Assembly (NCBI RefSeq): GCF_023241715.1
Contig: NZ_JALQCW010000002.1
Location: 1-64,000, forward strand
Reading direction: 5' to 3'
Source: Pseudomonas morbosilactucae
Lineage (GTDB): Bacteria; Pseudomonadota; Gammaproteobacteria; Pseudomonadales; Pseudomonadaceae
Length of the DNA stretch: 64,000 nt
The notes under the pieces were generated by a model that was not told the origin of the DNA, searched no databases, and worked only from the letters and a program-made list of their open reading frames with translations. A program made the position numbers and the translations under genes. Of this stretch, positions 18,466-27,527 are shown piece by piece (position 1 is the stretch's first letter; each line of letters starts with the position of its first letter).

Positions 18466-21400
18466 TCAACGAAAATCCCGGCTATGCACCGTAATCCCGC
18501 TTAACAATGGGGTCAGGTCCTTGAGTCGCCCGGCAATCAGGTGGCGCACTTCACCCTCGGTTTCCAGGGTGCCGTCCACTTGCAGCAACTGGGCGCCCAC
18601 CAGCACGCGGCGCTGACGCTCGGCCAGATCACGCCAGACCACCACGTTGACGTTGCCGAACTCGTCTTCCAGGGTGACGAAGGTCACGCCACTGGCGGTG
18701 CCCGGGCGCTGGCGGCCGGTGACCAAGCCGGCAATGCTGACCGGGCGCCCGTGCGCCACTTCCAGCAATTCCCGGGAACTGCGGCAGCGCCGGGCCTTGA
18801 GCTGGGCCCGCAACAGGGCCAGGGGATGGGGCCCGAGGGTGGTGCCCAGGCTCAGGTAATCGGCTTGCAGGTCTTCGCCCCGGCTTGGCCGGGGCAGGTT
18901 CACCGGGGCCTCTTCCTGACGCGGCACGCTGGCGAACAACCCCAATTGCGTTTCCACCCCGGCCACCGCCCAGCGTGCCTGATAACGATTGCCCGCCAAG
19001 GCGCGCAAAGCACCGGCATCGGCCAGCAGTTCCTGGGCCCGGCTGTCGAGTTGGGCCCGCCGGCCAAGGTCGGCGATGTCGGCAAAGACCCCGGCGCGGC
19101 GCGCAGCTTCCAGGCGCCGGCCATCCTCCTCTCGAAAGCCCTTGATCATGCGCAAGCCCAGGCGCAAGGCCGGCTGCTGCCCGGCGATCGGCTCCAGGCT
19201 GCAATCCCAATCACTGGCGCCCACCTCCACCGGGCGGATTTCCAGGTGATGCCGCCGCGCATCCTGGAGGATCTGGTCCGGGCTGTAGAAGCCCATGGGC
19301 CAGCTGTTGATCAGGGCACAGGCAAAGGCCGCCGGTTCGTGACACTTGAGCCAGCAACTGGCGTAGGTCAGCAAGGCGAAACTGGCGGCATGGGATTCGG
19401 GAAAACCGTAGCTGCCAAAACCCTTGATCTGCTCGAAAATCTGCGCCGCGAACTCGTCGCTGTAGCCTTTGCTGCGCATGCCATCGCGCAGGCGCAGGCG
19501 ATGGGGCTCCAGGCCGCCGTGGCGTTTCCAGGCGGCCATGGAACGGCGCAACTGGTCGGCCTCGCCGGGGGTGTAGCGGGCGGCGACAATGGCGATCTGC
19601 ATCACCTGCTCCTGGAACAGCGGCACGCCCAGAGTCCGCTCCAGTACCCCCTCCAACTCTGCTGAAGGGTAGGTCACCTTTTCCTCACCTTTACGCCGGC
19701 GCAGATAGGGATGGACCATGCCGCCCTGGATCGGCCCGGGCCGGACAATCGCCACCTCGATCACCAGGTCGTAGAACGTCTTGGGCCTGAGCCGCGGCAG
19801 CATGGACATCTGCGCCCGGGACTCGATCTGGAACACGCCGATGGTGTCGGCGCGGCTGATCATCTCGTAGGTGGCCGGGTCCTCAGAAGGGATGCTGGTG
19901 AGGCTGTAGCGTTGACCACGATACCCGTGGATCAGGTCGAAGCAGCGGCGAATGGCGCTGAGCATGCCCAGGGCGAGGATATCCACCTTGAGCAGGCCGA
20001 CCCGGTCCAGGTCGTCCTTGTCCCACTGGATAATGGTGCGCTCGGCCATGGCGGCGTTTTCCACCGGCACCAGGCTGTCCAGGGGTTCTTCGGAAATCAC
20101 GAAGCCGCCGGGGTGCTGGGACAGGTGCCGGGGAAAGCCGATCAACTGCCCGGTCAAGCCCAGCACCCGGCGCAGCAGCGGGTTGTCGGGGTCGAAACCG
20201 GCTTCCTGCAAGCGCTCGGCACTGGGTGGCGTGTCGCTCCAGTGGCCGCAACAATCGGCCAGGGCGTTGATCTGGTCCGGCGGCAAGCCCAAGGCCTTGG
20301 CCACGTCCCGCACCGCGCCGGCGCCGTGGTAAGTGCTGACCACCGCGGTCAAGGCCGCCCGCCCCCGGCCGTAACGACGGAACACGTACTGCAGCACCTC
20401 CTCCCGGCGTTCATGCTCGAAATCCACATCAATATCCGGCGGCTCGTTGCGCTCCCGGGACAGGAAGCGCTCGAACAGCAAGGTCGAGCGATCGGGGTCA
20501 ATCTCGGTGATGCCCAGCACGAAGCACACCACCGAGTTGGCCGCCGAACCCCGGCCCTGGCAAAGAATGTGCTGGCTGCGGGCGAAGCGCACGATGTCGT
20601 GCACGGTGAGGAAATAACTCTCGAAGCCCAGCTCGCCGATGATCTCCAGCTCTTTGTCGATCTGCGTCAGCACTTCGGCCCGTGCGCCCTGGGGCCAGCG
20701 CCAGGCACAGCCCTGGGTCGCCAGGTGGCGCAGCCAGGACGCCGCGTCATGGCCCTCGGGCACCAACTCCCGGGGGTACTGATACTGCAATTGAGCGAGG
20801 CTGAAAGTGCAACGCCGGGCGATGTCCAGGGAGGCCTGCAACAAGGCCGCCGGGTACAGGGCCCGCAGGGTGTCAACGCTACGCAGGTGGCGTTCGCCAT
20901 TAGGGTGCAGACGCTGCCCGGCCTCCGCCACCGGCAGGTGATGACGGATCGCGGTCATGGTGTCTTGCAAAGCCCGGCACCCCCGGCTGTGCATGTGCAC
21001 ATCGCCACTGGCCACGCTGGCGATTCCCAGTTGCTCGGCCAAGGCCAGCAACCGCGCCAGGCGCCGGGCATCGTCCTGCGCGCAATGCAGCTCCACGGCC
21101 AGCCACAGGCGCTCGCGGAAAATCCCCTGCAACCAACGGCCATGCTCCTGCGCGTGCGGCTCATCCCCCGCCGTGGGCAGCCACAGCGCCAGCAGCCCCG
21201 GCAAGGGTATTTGCAGGTCGTCCCGCAGCAGGCGGTACTGGCCCTTTTGCGCACGACGCCGGGCCTGGGTAATCAAACTACACAGGGCCTGATAGCCCTC
21301 CAGGCTTTCCACCAGCAACACCAGTTTCGGGCCGTCCTCGACCTGGATTTCACTGCCGATGATCAGCGGCACGCCACAGGCCTCGGACGCTTGCCAGGCG

Positions 21401-21549
21401 CGTACGACTCCCGCCAGGGTGCACTCGTCGGTGATCGCCAGGGCCTGGTAACCCTCGGCCCGGGCCCGCTCGAAGAGCTCCAAGGCACTGGAGGCGCCGC
21501 GCTGGAAACTGAAGTTCGACAGGCAATGCAACTCGGCGTAGCCGCTCAT
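18466..21549 (-). CDS. dnaE2: Error-prone DNA polymerase ImuC (DnaE2)
   Basis: 1027 aa C-family polymerase. N-terminal PHP domain ([17 protein letters not shown]), palm with the catalytic motifs [17 protein letters not shown] and [14 protein letters not shown], finger region [18 protein letters not shown], and a C-terminal OB fold ([14 protein letters not shown]). It lacks the beta-binding and tau-binding tail of DnaE1, as usual for DnaE2. It acts with ImuA and ImuB in damage-induced mutagenic bypass. Its ATG overlaps the imuB stop by 4 bases; it is the last gene of the lexA2-imuA-imuB-imuC operon and shows no frameshift. Confidence 0.95.
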   Translation of the reverse strand: MSGYAELHCLSNFSFQRGASSALELFERARAEGYQALAITDECTLAGVVRAWQASEACGVPLIIGSEIQVEDGPKLVLLVESLEGYQALCSLITQARRRAQKGQYRLLRDDLQIPLPGLLALWLPTAGDEPHAQEHGRWLQGIFRERLWLAVELHCAQDDARRLARLLALAEQLGIASVASGDVHMHSRGCRALQDTMTAIRHHLPVAEAGQRLHPNGERHLRSVDTLRALYPAALLQASLDIARRCTFSLAQLQYQYPRELVPEGHDAASWLRHLATQGCAWRWPQGARAEVLTQIDKELEIIGELGFESYFLTVHDIVRFARSQHILCQGRGSAANSVVCFVLGITEIDPDRSTLLFERFLSRERNEPPDIDVDFEHERREEVLQYVFRRYGRGRAALTAVVSTYHGAGAVRDVAKALGLPPDQINALADCCGHWSDTPPSAERLQEAGFDPDNPLLRRVLGLTGQLIGFPRHLSQHPGGFVISEEPLDSLVPVENAAMAERTIIQWDKDDLDRVGLLKVDILALGMLSAIRRCFDLIHGYRGQRYSLTSIPSEDPATYEMISRADTIGVFQIESRAQMSMLPRLRPKTFYDLVIEVAIVRPGPIQGGMVHPYLRRRKGEEKVTYPSAELEGVLERTLGVPLFQEQVMQIAIVAARYTPGEADQLRRSMAAWKRHGGLEPHRLRLRDGMRSKGYSDEFAAQIFEQIKGFGSYGFPESHAASFALLTYASCWLKCHEPAAFACALINSWPMGFYSPDQILQDARRHHLEIRPVEVGASDWDCSLEPIAGQQPALRLGLRMIKGFREEDGRRLEAARRAGVFADIADLGRRAQLDSRAQELLADAGALRALAGNRYQARWAVAGVETQLGLFASVPRQEEAPVNLPRPSRGEDLQADYLSLGTTLGPHPLALLRAQLKARRCRSSRELLEVAHGRPVSIAGLVTGRQRPGTASGVTFVTLEDEFGNVNVVVWRDLAERQRRVLVGAQLLQVDGTLETEGEVRHLIAGRLKDLTPLLSGITVHSRDFR

Positions 21550-22957
21550 GCGAACCAGCCCTGCAACAGCAAGGGGCCGCCACCAACCGGGCGATAGGCC
21601 CAGCCTTGCTGGCCGCCCTGGGTTTCGACCAGGTAATAGTCGCGGCGCACATCGGCGCCGTCCCACCAGCCGGACTCGATGCGCTCCGGGCCCATGACAA
21701 TCCGTGCAGCGCTGTCGGCCAGGGGCAAGGGTTCGGGCAGCAACCAGCCGGGGCGACGCAGGCCCGGCAGGACCGGCCCCGGTTGACGGTCGCTGGTGGC
21801 CTGCCAACTGCACTCCGGTCGGTGGTCGGCCAGGGCTCGCAAGCCATGCACCGCGTCATCCCCCAGGCGCGCTCGCAGGCGTTCGCGCAGTTGCTCCCAG
21901 GGCAAGGATTGCTGGGGGCGCTCATCGAACAGTTGACGGTGTTCAGGAACAAAGCGCGGCAAGTCCTCGGCCAGCAGGCGCAAGCTGCGCACCGGCGCCG
22001 GCACCTGGATCTGCTCCAGCGCCCGCGGGCCAGTTCAAAGAGCATGGCCGGGTCACGCTCGGCGCTGAGCAGGCCCACCGGGATCAGAGTATCGGCGCAT
22101 TCAGCGTGCTCCAGATGCAGCTCGAAACGCTGCACCCCGCTGTCGCGACCGCAGAGAAAAGCCGCCAGGTCCGCCGTCAAACGGCGCAAGGGAAACAGCA
22201 GCGCCTGGTGCGACAAGACATCGAAATTCAGCTCGATGCGCAGGTCGAAACGGTCCGGCGGTTGATAGAAGGCCAAGGCCAATGGGCGCTCGCCCAGGAG
22301 TTGATCCAGGTGCTGAAGCAAGGTCGGGGCAAAACGCCGGGCCAGGCTCGAGCGAGGCAAGCCGCGCACCTGGGCGAAACTGCGCACGCCCATGCGCGAC
22401 AAGGCTTCGGCGGTTTGTGCGGCCAGGCCCAGGCGCTCGATGGGCATGGCACCCAGGACCTGGCCCAGTTGTTCATCATCCGCCACGGCCAAGCCGTCAT
22501 AGGCATTGGCCAGGACCCGGGCCGCCAATGGATTGGGCGCCGCGACGATACGGTGGCGAAAGCCCAGTTCCGTCAGCTCGCGACGCAGCCGCGCTTCCAG
22601 CTGCGGCCAGGGACCGAACAGGCCCAGGCTCGACTCGATCTCCAGCACCAGGGTGCGCGGGTAGGCCACGCTGACCTGGGAACTGAAGCCATAGGCCCAG
22701 GCCGCCAGGAACTGCTGCCAACGCTGGATTTCCTCGGGGTCGTATTCGGCACAGGCAAAGCCCTTGGCCAGGGCCTGGGCGGCCGTCAACGACTGGCCGG
22801 GGCGCAGGCCCAGCTCCCGGGCAGCGGTATTCACCGCTTGCAGCACCCGGCGTTGTGGGGTGCCACTGAGCAGAGCCAGGGGGGCCTCGGGTTCGGCGCG
22901 CTGACGCAGCGCGGCGTCCAGGGCCAACTGCGGAAATAGAATGCACACCCAACGCAT
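21546..22957 (-). pseudogene. imuB: ImuB, Y-family polymerase-like mutagenesis factor, frameshifted as written
   Basis: Y-family polymerase homologue that lacks the catalytic acids of true DinB (N-terminus WVCILFPQLALDAAL) and serves as the hub linking ImuC to the sliding clamp. N-terminal part: LPRSSLARRFAPTLLQHLDQ and DVLSHQALLFPLRRL. At about 22019 one G is missing: the frame reads ARGRW, whereas the next frame restores LEQIQVPAPVRSLRLLAEDL and runs to the stop at 21546. Repaired length 470 aa. The last residues ([10 protein letters not shown]) are intact. It starts 7 bases after imuA and overlaps imuC by 4 bases. Confidence 0.9.
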
Positions 22958-22964
22958 GACCGCC

Positions 22965-23582
22965 TCAGTGCCCGGGGCTGAACGCGATGGGCGCGCCATG
23001 GGCCAGGCCGCCCCGGCACTTGAGTACACGCAATTGTGCGGGCCGGGCATCCACGGCAATGCGCAAGGCCGCCGGCGACGGGTTGACCGCCTCTGCCTGC
23101 GGGCGGTAGGCAAAGGCCAGGGTCTGGCCGGTTTCCGCCGCCACCTGCAAACGGCGCAGGGCGCGATCATCGGCCTGCTGCGGCCAGCACAACACGGCGC
23201 CGCAACTGCCCGAGCGCAGGCATTGCTCGGCGGCCCACAGGGCATCGCGCTCACTGGCCTGGATAATCGACAGCTGACGCACATCCACTCCAGCGTTCTG
23301 CCAGGCTTGGGGATAGGGCACATAAGGCGGTGCCACCAGCACCACTCGCTCCCCCGCCGCCGACAATCGGGCCAGGGCCGGCCACAGCAGTTGCAACTCG
23401 CCTACGCCCTGAGCGGCGATAAGGATTTCCGTCAGCGCCGCCTCCGGCCAGCCGCCCGTGGGCAGCACCGCATCCAGGGCTACATGGCCAGTGGCTTGAG
23501 GACTGGGGGCCGGCGCAGCGGGCCGGCCCTTCCACACCCGGCCGGCATTGAACAGCGTATCCAGCGCGACCACGGCCCCCAT
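22965..23582 (-). CDS. imuA: ImuA, RecA/SulA-like mutagenesis factor
   Basis: 205 aa. It matches ImuA (SulA/RecA-like fold): HVALDAVLPTGGWPEAALTEIL, GELQLLWPALARLSAAGERVVL, then a degenerate ATPase core without a Walker A motif. ImuA interacts with RecA and ImuB in the ImuABC mutasome. The ATG overlaps the lexA2 stop (ATGA), so translation is coupled. Full-length. Confidence 0.9.
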   Translation of the reverse strand: MGAVVALDTLFNAGRVWKGRPAAPAPSPQATGHVALDAVLPTGGWPEAALTEILIAAQGVGELQLLWPALARLSAAGERVVLVAPPYVPYPQAWQNAGVDVRQLSIIQASERDALWAAEQCLRSGSCGAVLCWPQQADDRALRRLQVAAETGQTLAFAYRPQAEAVNPSPAALRIAVDARPAQLRVLKCRGGLAHGAPIAFSPGH

Positions 23583-24199
23583 CAGCCTGGCCTCACCAGG
23601 CCGCAGAACACCCCTTCGATGGCCAGATCGTGATCAACCGTGACCTCGATTGGCGCATAGGCCGGGTTGCGCGGCAGCAGGCGAATGGCCTGGCCCTGGC
23701 GCTGAAAGCGCTTGATGGTCACTTCACCGTCCAGCCGGGCGATGACGATCTGCCCGTTGCGCGGTTCAGCGCTGCGGCGGACGGCCACCAGGTCACCGTC
23801 GAGGATGCCGTCCTCGATCATCGAATCGCCCTGGACCCGCAGCAGGTAATCCGGGGCCAAGGAGAACATCCCCGGGTCCAGCAACAAGCGGCCATGCACC
23901 TCGGCATCCACGCCAATGGGCGCGCCGGCGGCCACTCGGCCCAGCACGGGGATGTCCAGCAGCTCGGGGCGCGGCGCTTGATTGAGCAGGCGAATGCCCC
24001 GCGCCTGGTTCGGGTTGACCTCGATAAACCCGGCCTCGGTCAGCGCCAGCACATGCTTGCGCGCCACGCTGCGCGAGGCAAAACCAAAGGCTTCGGCGAT
24101 TTCGGCCAGGCTCGGAGGCTGGCCGCGATCGGCGATGCGGTCACGGATAAAGGTCAGGATGGCACTGCGGCGGGGAGATAAAGTCGTCATGGAGTACAT
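23582..24199 (-). CDS. lexA2: LexA2 SOS repressor
   Basis: 205 aa. Winged-helix N-terminus (SLAEIAEAFGFASRSVARKH as recognition region), then the self-cleavage domain: AlaGly scissile bond in GRVAAGAPIG, catalytic Ser in VQGDSMIEDG and Lys in GEVTIKRF. As the first gene of the imuA-imuB-imuC cassette it is LexA2 rather than the housekeeping LexA1. Two possible starts: ATG 24199 (MYSMTT, with GAGGAG 5 bases ahead) and ATG 24190 (MTTLSP). The operator overlaps both; see the promoter entry. Confidence 0.92.
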   Translation of the reverse strand: MYSMTTLSPRRSAILTFIRDRIADRGQPPSLAEIAEAFGFASRSVARKHVLALTEAGFIEVNPNQARGIRLLNQAPRPELLDIPVLGRVAAGAPIGVDAEVHGRLLLDPGMFSLAPDYLLRVQGDSMIEDGILDGDLVAVRRSAEPRNGQIVIARLDGEVTIKRFQRQGQAIRLLPRNPAYAPIEVTVDHDLAIEGVFCGLVRPG

Positions 24200-24208
24200 T
24201 TGTACTCC
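24191..24208 (-). promoter_or_regulatory. LexA2 operator (SOS box), autoregulatory
   Basis: Palindrome GGAGTACATTTGTACTCC (symmetric except for the central two bases) lies across the first start codon of lexA2 and covers the predicted -10. Same half-site GTAC as reported for LexA2 of other pseudomonads. It should repress the whole lexA2-imuABC operon. Confidence 0.75.
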
Positions 24209-24227
24209 TCTCGGATTTTTCTGACAA
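24199..24227 (-). promoter_or_regulatory. Predicted lexA2-imuABC promoter
   Basis: On the minus strand TTGTCA (24222-24227), a 17-base spacer and TACAAA (24199-24204). Transcription would start 6-9 bases further, at or next to ATG 24190, giving a leaderless mRNA if this promoter is used. Confidence 0.45.
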
Positions 24228-24287
24228 GCACCGCTAATCCGCTGCCGGTGGGGGCAGTTTTGGGAGGGGTGTGGATTTTGGGAGCGC

Positions 24288-24440
24288 GATCGCTGGCAAG
24301 CCAGCGCCTACACAATGGGTGCGTGGCGCGGCTTTTTTTGCCGGCGATGGGGGGTGGCGGGTGTGATCGCTGGCAAGCCAGCTCCTACAAGGGGGCGGCG
24401 GGGGCGGCTGTTGTAGGAGCCGGCTTGCCGGCGATCGCGG
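24288..24440. repeat. REP cluster (three units)
   Basis: Two GATCGCTGGCAAGCCAGC units (near 24288 and 24365) and one inverted TGTAGGAGCCGGCTTGCCGGCGATC unit (24411-24436), filling the space between lexA2 and the DyP peroxidase gene. Confidence 0.85.
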
Positions 24441-24455
24441 TATGGCGGGGTTGGA

Positions 24456-25340
24456 TCAGGCGGTTTTCAGGCCGCGCAGGTCGAGGTGGCCGTCCAGCAG
24501 TGGCGGGCACCAGTAGTAGCCACCGGTGATCGGCCGGCTCATGCGGTACAGGCCGTCGGTGATGCCGTCTTCCAGGCCGCTCATGCGTCGCAGTTGGGCT
24601 TCGAAAGCATTGAGGGTGTGACCGAAGGCCAGGAACATCAGGCCGCCCCGATCCCCTTCGATCCACGGCATCGAACGACGCACCATAAAGGCTTCCGGGG
24701 TGAAGCTCTCCTGAGCGGTGCGCTTGACGTGGGCCGAGACCGGCGCGTCGTCCAGCTCTTCGTTGTCGCTCAGGCGTCGGCCCATGATGTTGTCGCGCTC
24801 TTCGGGCTGCATGGCGGCAAAGCCCTTGAAGTCGTGCTGCCACTGCTGGATCGCGGCAAAGCTGCCACCGCGCAGGCCATCGACACCGTCCGCCAGGCCC
24901 GCCGCCACGGCCGCGTCATCGTGTGGGTTTTCGGTGCCGTCTTCGTAGCCGGTCAGGTCGTGGCCGTCTTTGTGGCGGAAGGTTTCGTTCATCTGCACCA
25001 GGCGCAAGGCCGGTGCCAGGGCCGCTTCCAGGGCATTGCTGCGGTGCAGCAATTCACCCCGGTCGTCGCCATGCAGCCAGACCCACAGCGCATGCTGGGT
25101 CGACGGGTTGTCGACGCCGACACCGGTCAAGGCCGGGAACGCCTTGAGGCCTTGCACGCGAGCGCCCAGGGCCTTGACCAGCGAGGCGCCAAAACCTGCT
25201 ACCGCCGTTTTTCCATCCACCTGCGACAGCAACTGATCCAGGGCGGCGGGCAATGCCTCGATGGATTCAAGGGCAAAAAACAGATGACGGGCCTGGCTCG
25301 GAACGGGGGTGGCAAGAATGCCCGGCTGGTAGTAACTCAT
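24456..25340 (-). CDS. Dye-decolorizing (DyP-type) heme peroxidase
   Basis: 294 aa, ATG preceded by AAGGAG. DyP signature GXXDG present as GYEDGTENP (about residue 132), with its catalytic Asp; the proximal heme His is probably in SAHVKRT and the distal Arg in FMVRRSMPWIEGDRGG. No signal peptide and no encapsulin-targeting extension obvious at the C-terminus (DLRGLKTA). It oxidises phenols, dyes or lignin-like compounds using H2O2; the physiological substrate is unknown. Downstream of tonB on the same strand with a 114-base gap, so probably its own unit. Confidence 0.92.
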   Translation of the reverse strand: MSYYQPGILATPVPSQARHLFFALESIEALPAALDQLLSQVDGKTAVAGFGASLVKALGARVQGLKAFPALTGVGVDNPSTQHALWVWLHGDDRGELLHRSNALEAALAPALRLVQMNETFRHKDGHDLTGYEDGTENPHDDAAVAAGLADGVDGLRGGSFAAIQQWQHDFKGFAAMQPEERDNIMGRRLSDNEELDDAPVSAHVKRTAQESFTPEAFMVRRSMPWIEGDRGGLMFLAFGHTLNAFEAQLRRMSGLEDGITDGLYRMSRPITGGYYWCPPLLDGHLDLRGLKTA

Positions 25341-25454
25341 AACGACTCCTTGAAGAAAGCGCGAAGTTTACCCGCCAGCCCCCGGTTTGTGGTGAGCCGC
25401 GCCCATAAACCGGGGGATTTCGCCGCCTTTTTCTGCCCTGTAATCGCCTCGCAG

Positions 25455-26264
25455 TCACTTGATTCGATAATGAAACGTATTACGCACCGCCGGCACCGTC
25501 ACCGCTTGCCCATCGACGATCCGCGGCTGGTAGCGAAAGGTGTTGGCCGCGGCCAGCGAGGGCCGCATAAACAACGGATGACAGCCGTCCAGCACCTTGG
25601 GATTTTCCACTCGCCCCTGGGGGTTGACGCTGTACTCCACGGTGCAATCACCTTCCAGTTCCTTGTCCAGGGCTCGTTGCGGGTAGTCCGGCGCCTCCTT
25701 GCTCAGGGGCAGGTATTGACGGCTGTCAGCGGCAGCCGCCTGTTGCCGTGCCCGTTCCGCCGCCACCCGCGCCTGCTCTGCCCGTTGCGCCTGCTGCGCC
25801 TGTTCCTGGGCCACCCGCTGTTGCTCGGCTTCGCGCTGGCGCTTTTCCGTGTCAAGGCGCTGGCGCTGTTGCTCGGCCTGTTCCTCACGCTTGCGCTCTT
25901 CCACACGCTTGCGGGCCAGGGCCGCCTGTTCGAGTTTCGGTGCCGGCTCGCGCACCGGCGGCAGCGGTTTGGCCGGCTCCGGTGGCGCACTCACCTGGGG
26001 CTCCACCGGGGCAGGCAGCGCCGCCACGGGCAAGGGTTCCGGGGCCTGGGGTTCAGCCGCCGGCGGCAACATCACCAGCTGGGTTTTCAACACCGCCGGC
26101 GCCTGCACCGGCGGCGGCTCCACCGCCCAGCCCAGCACCAACAGCACCAGGACACCCGCGTGCAAGGCCAGGGCCAGGGTCGCCGCCAAGCTGTTGCGCC
26201 AGAACACCTCGCGCGCCCGGCGCGGCTCGTCACAGAACGCGACCTGCAGGCTCAGCGCAGTCAT
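25455..26264 (-). CDS. tonB: TonB energy-transducer protein
   Basis: 269 aa. One N-terminal membrane anchor (about 28-48, LALALHAGVLVLLVLGWAV), a long periplasmic linker rich in Pro, Glu and Arg/Gln, and the C-terminal TonB fold (DYPQRALDKELEGDCTVEYS, NTFRYQPRIVDGQAV). It brings the proton-motive force of ExbB/ExbD to an outer-membrane receptor. It overlaps exbD by 4 bases and closes the operon begun by the receptor gene, so it probably energises that receptor. Confidence 0.9.
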   Translation of the reverse strand: MTALSLQVAFCDEPRRAREVFWRNSLAATLALALHAGVLVLLVLGWAVEPPPVQAPAVLKTQLVMLPPAAEPQAPEPLPVAALPAPVEPQVSAPPEPAKPLPPVREPAPKLEQAALARKRVEERKREEQAEQQRQRLDTEKRQREAEQQRVAQEQAQQAQRAEQARVAAERARQQAAAADSRQYLPLSKEAPDYPQRALDKELEGDCTVEYSVNPQGRVENPKVLDGCHPLFMRPSLAAANTFRYQPRIVDGQAVTVPAVRNTFHYRIK

Positions 26265-26707
26265 TGCGGGGCCTCGGTCACCAGCCCCAGGTTGTGCACC
26301 CCGCCCTGCTGCAAGGCCGCCATGGCCGCGACCACACTGCCGTAACCGGCGTCCTTGTCGGCGCGGATATAGACCTGGGTGTCACTGCGCTCGGCGACAA
26401 TCTGCGCCACCTTGGCGCGCATCTCGTCCAGGGCCACGGCGCTGTCGGTCTGGTTTTTCGTGTCCAGCTCGCCGCCCAGGTTCCAGTAGTAGCCGCCCTC
26501 GGCCTTCACCGACAACGTAAGAATCTGCTGCCGGGTGTCGTTGGCCAGGGCTTCACTGGCGACCTTGGGCAATTCGATCTTCACCCCCTGGGTCAGCATC
26601 GGCGCGGTGACCATAAAGATCACCAGCAGCACCAGCATCACGTCGATGTAAGGCACCACGTTCATTTCCGCCTTGGGCCCGTGCTTGCGTTGCGGCCTGA
26701 CTAACAT
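26261..26707 (-). CDS. exbD: ExbD/TolR-family proton-channel subunit
   Basis: 148 aa. Single N-terminal membrane helix with the essential Asp in VVPYIDVMLVLLVIFMV, then a periplasmic domain (TLSVKAEGGYYWNLGGELD, VYIRADKDAGYGSVVAAMAAL). ATG 26707 is 13 bases after the exbB stop; an upstream in-frame ATG at 26794 lies inside exbB. Overlaps tonB by 4 bases. Could be called TolR-like, but the gene set points to ExbD. Confidence 0.9.
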   Translation of the reverse strand: MLVRPQRKHGPKAEMNVVPYIDVMLVLLVIFMVTAPMLTQGVKIELPKVASEALANDTRQQILTLSVKAEGGYYWNLGGELDTKNQTDSAVALDEMRAKVAQIVAERSDTQVYIRADKDAGYGSVVAAMAALQQGGVHNLGLVTEAPQ

Positions 26708-26720
26708 GTGCACTCTCCTT

Positions 26721-27431
26721 TCAGGCGGCCACGGCCAGGTTGATCGGCGCGCCATGCAACGTGCGGTGCAGGCGCACCTGCAGCTCGTTGGCAAAGGCGT
26801 AATAGCGGGTCAGCAAGGTCTGGCTGCGGGCCGAGAAGCGGTTGTAGGCAATCACCGCCGGGATCGCCGCGAACAGGCCGATGGCCGTGGCGATCAAGGC
26901 TTCGGCGATGCCCGGGGCCACGGTGGACAGGGTCGCCTGCTGCACTTGGGACAGGCCGAGGAAGGAGTTCATGATCCCCCACACGGTGCCGAACAGGCCG
27001 ATGTAAGGGCTGACCGAGCCCACGGTGGCGAGAAATTGCAGGCCCTTTTCCAGGCGCACTTCCTGCTCGCTGATGGCCACGTACAGCGCCCGTTCCACGC
27101 CTTCAAGCACCACCTCGGCCGGGTTGCCGCCGGACTGTTTCAAGTGGCCGAACTCCTGGTAACCCGCGTGGAAAATCTGCTCCACGCCGCCCTCGCCGTC
27201 ACTGGCCTGGGCCGTCTCGCGGTACAGCGGCAGCAGCTCCGGCGCCCGGCGAAAACGCTGCACAAACTCATTCATCTGTTTTTCCCGCCCGCGCAGCACA
27301 CGGCTGCGCTGGATGATCAGGTACCAGCTGAGCAGGGACGCCAGCAGCAGGGTCAGCATGACCGCCTTGACCAACAGGCTGGCGTCGCTGATCAGTCCCC
27401 AGATCGTCATGTGTTCGAGTGTGGCCTGCAT
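26721..27431 (-). CDS. exbB: ExbB/TolQ-family proton-channel subunit
   Basis: 236 aa, ATG 27431 with AGGAGTTT upstream. Three membrane helices: about 16-38, 138-160 (FLATVGSVSPYIGLFGTVWG, the family signature) and 175-197 (IAEALIATAIGLFAAIPAVI). Sequence is as close to TolQ as to ExbB, as is common for dedicated TonB systems. Starts 96 bases after the phytase gene stop. Confidence 0.88.
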   Translation of the reverse strand: MQATLEHMTIWGLISDASLLVKAVMLTLLLASLLSWYLIIQRSRVLRGREKQMNEFVQRFRRAPELLPLYRETAQASDGEGGVEQIFHAGYQEFGHLKQSGGNPAEVVLEGVERALYVAISEQEVRLEKGLQFLATVGSVSPYIGLFGTVWGIMNSFLGLSQVQQATLSTVAPGIAEALIATAIGLFAAIPAVIAYNRFSARSQTLLTRYYAFANELQVRLHRTLHGAPINLAVAA

Positions 27432-27527
27432 GGTGAAACTCCTTTGCCTGATGCCTACGGGCCAACGCTGCACGCTGGCCTGTGGGCTATTCGATGAAAA
27501 ATGGATGACCAATTGATGACGGGCCGA

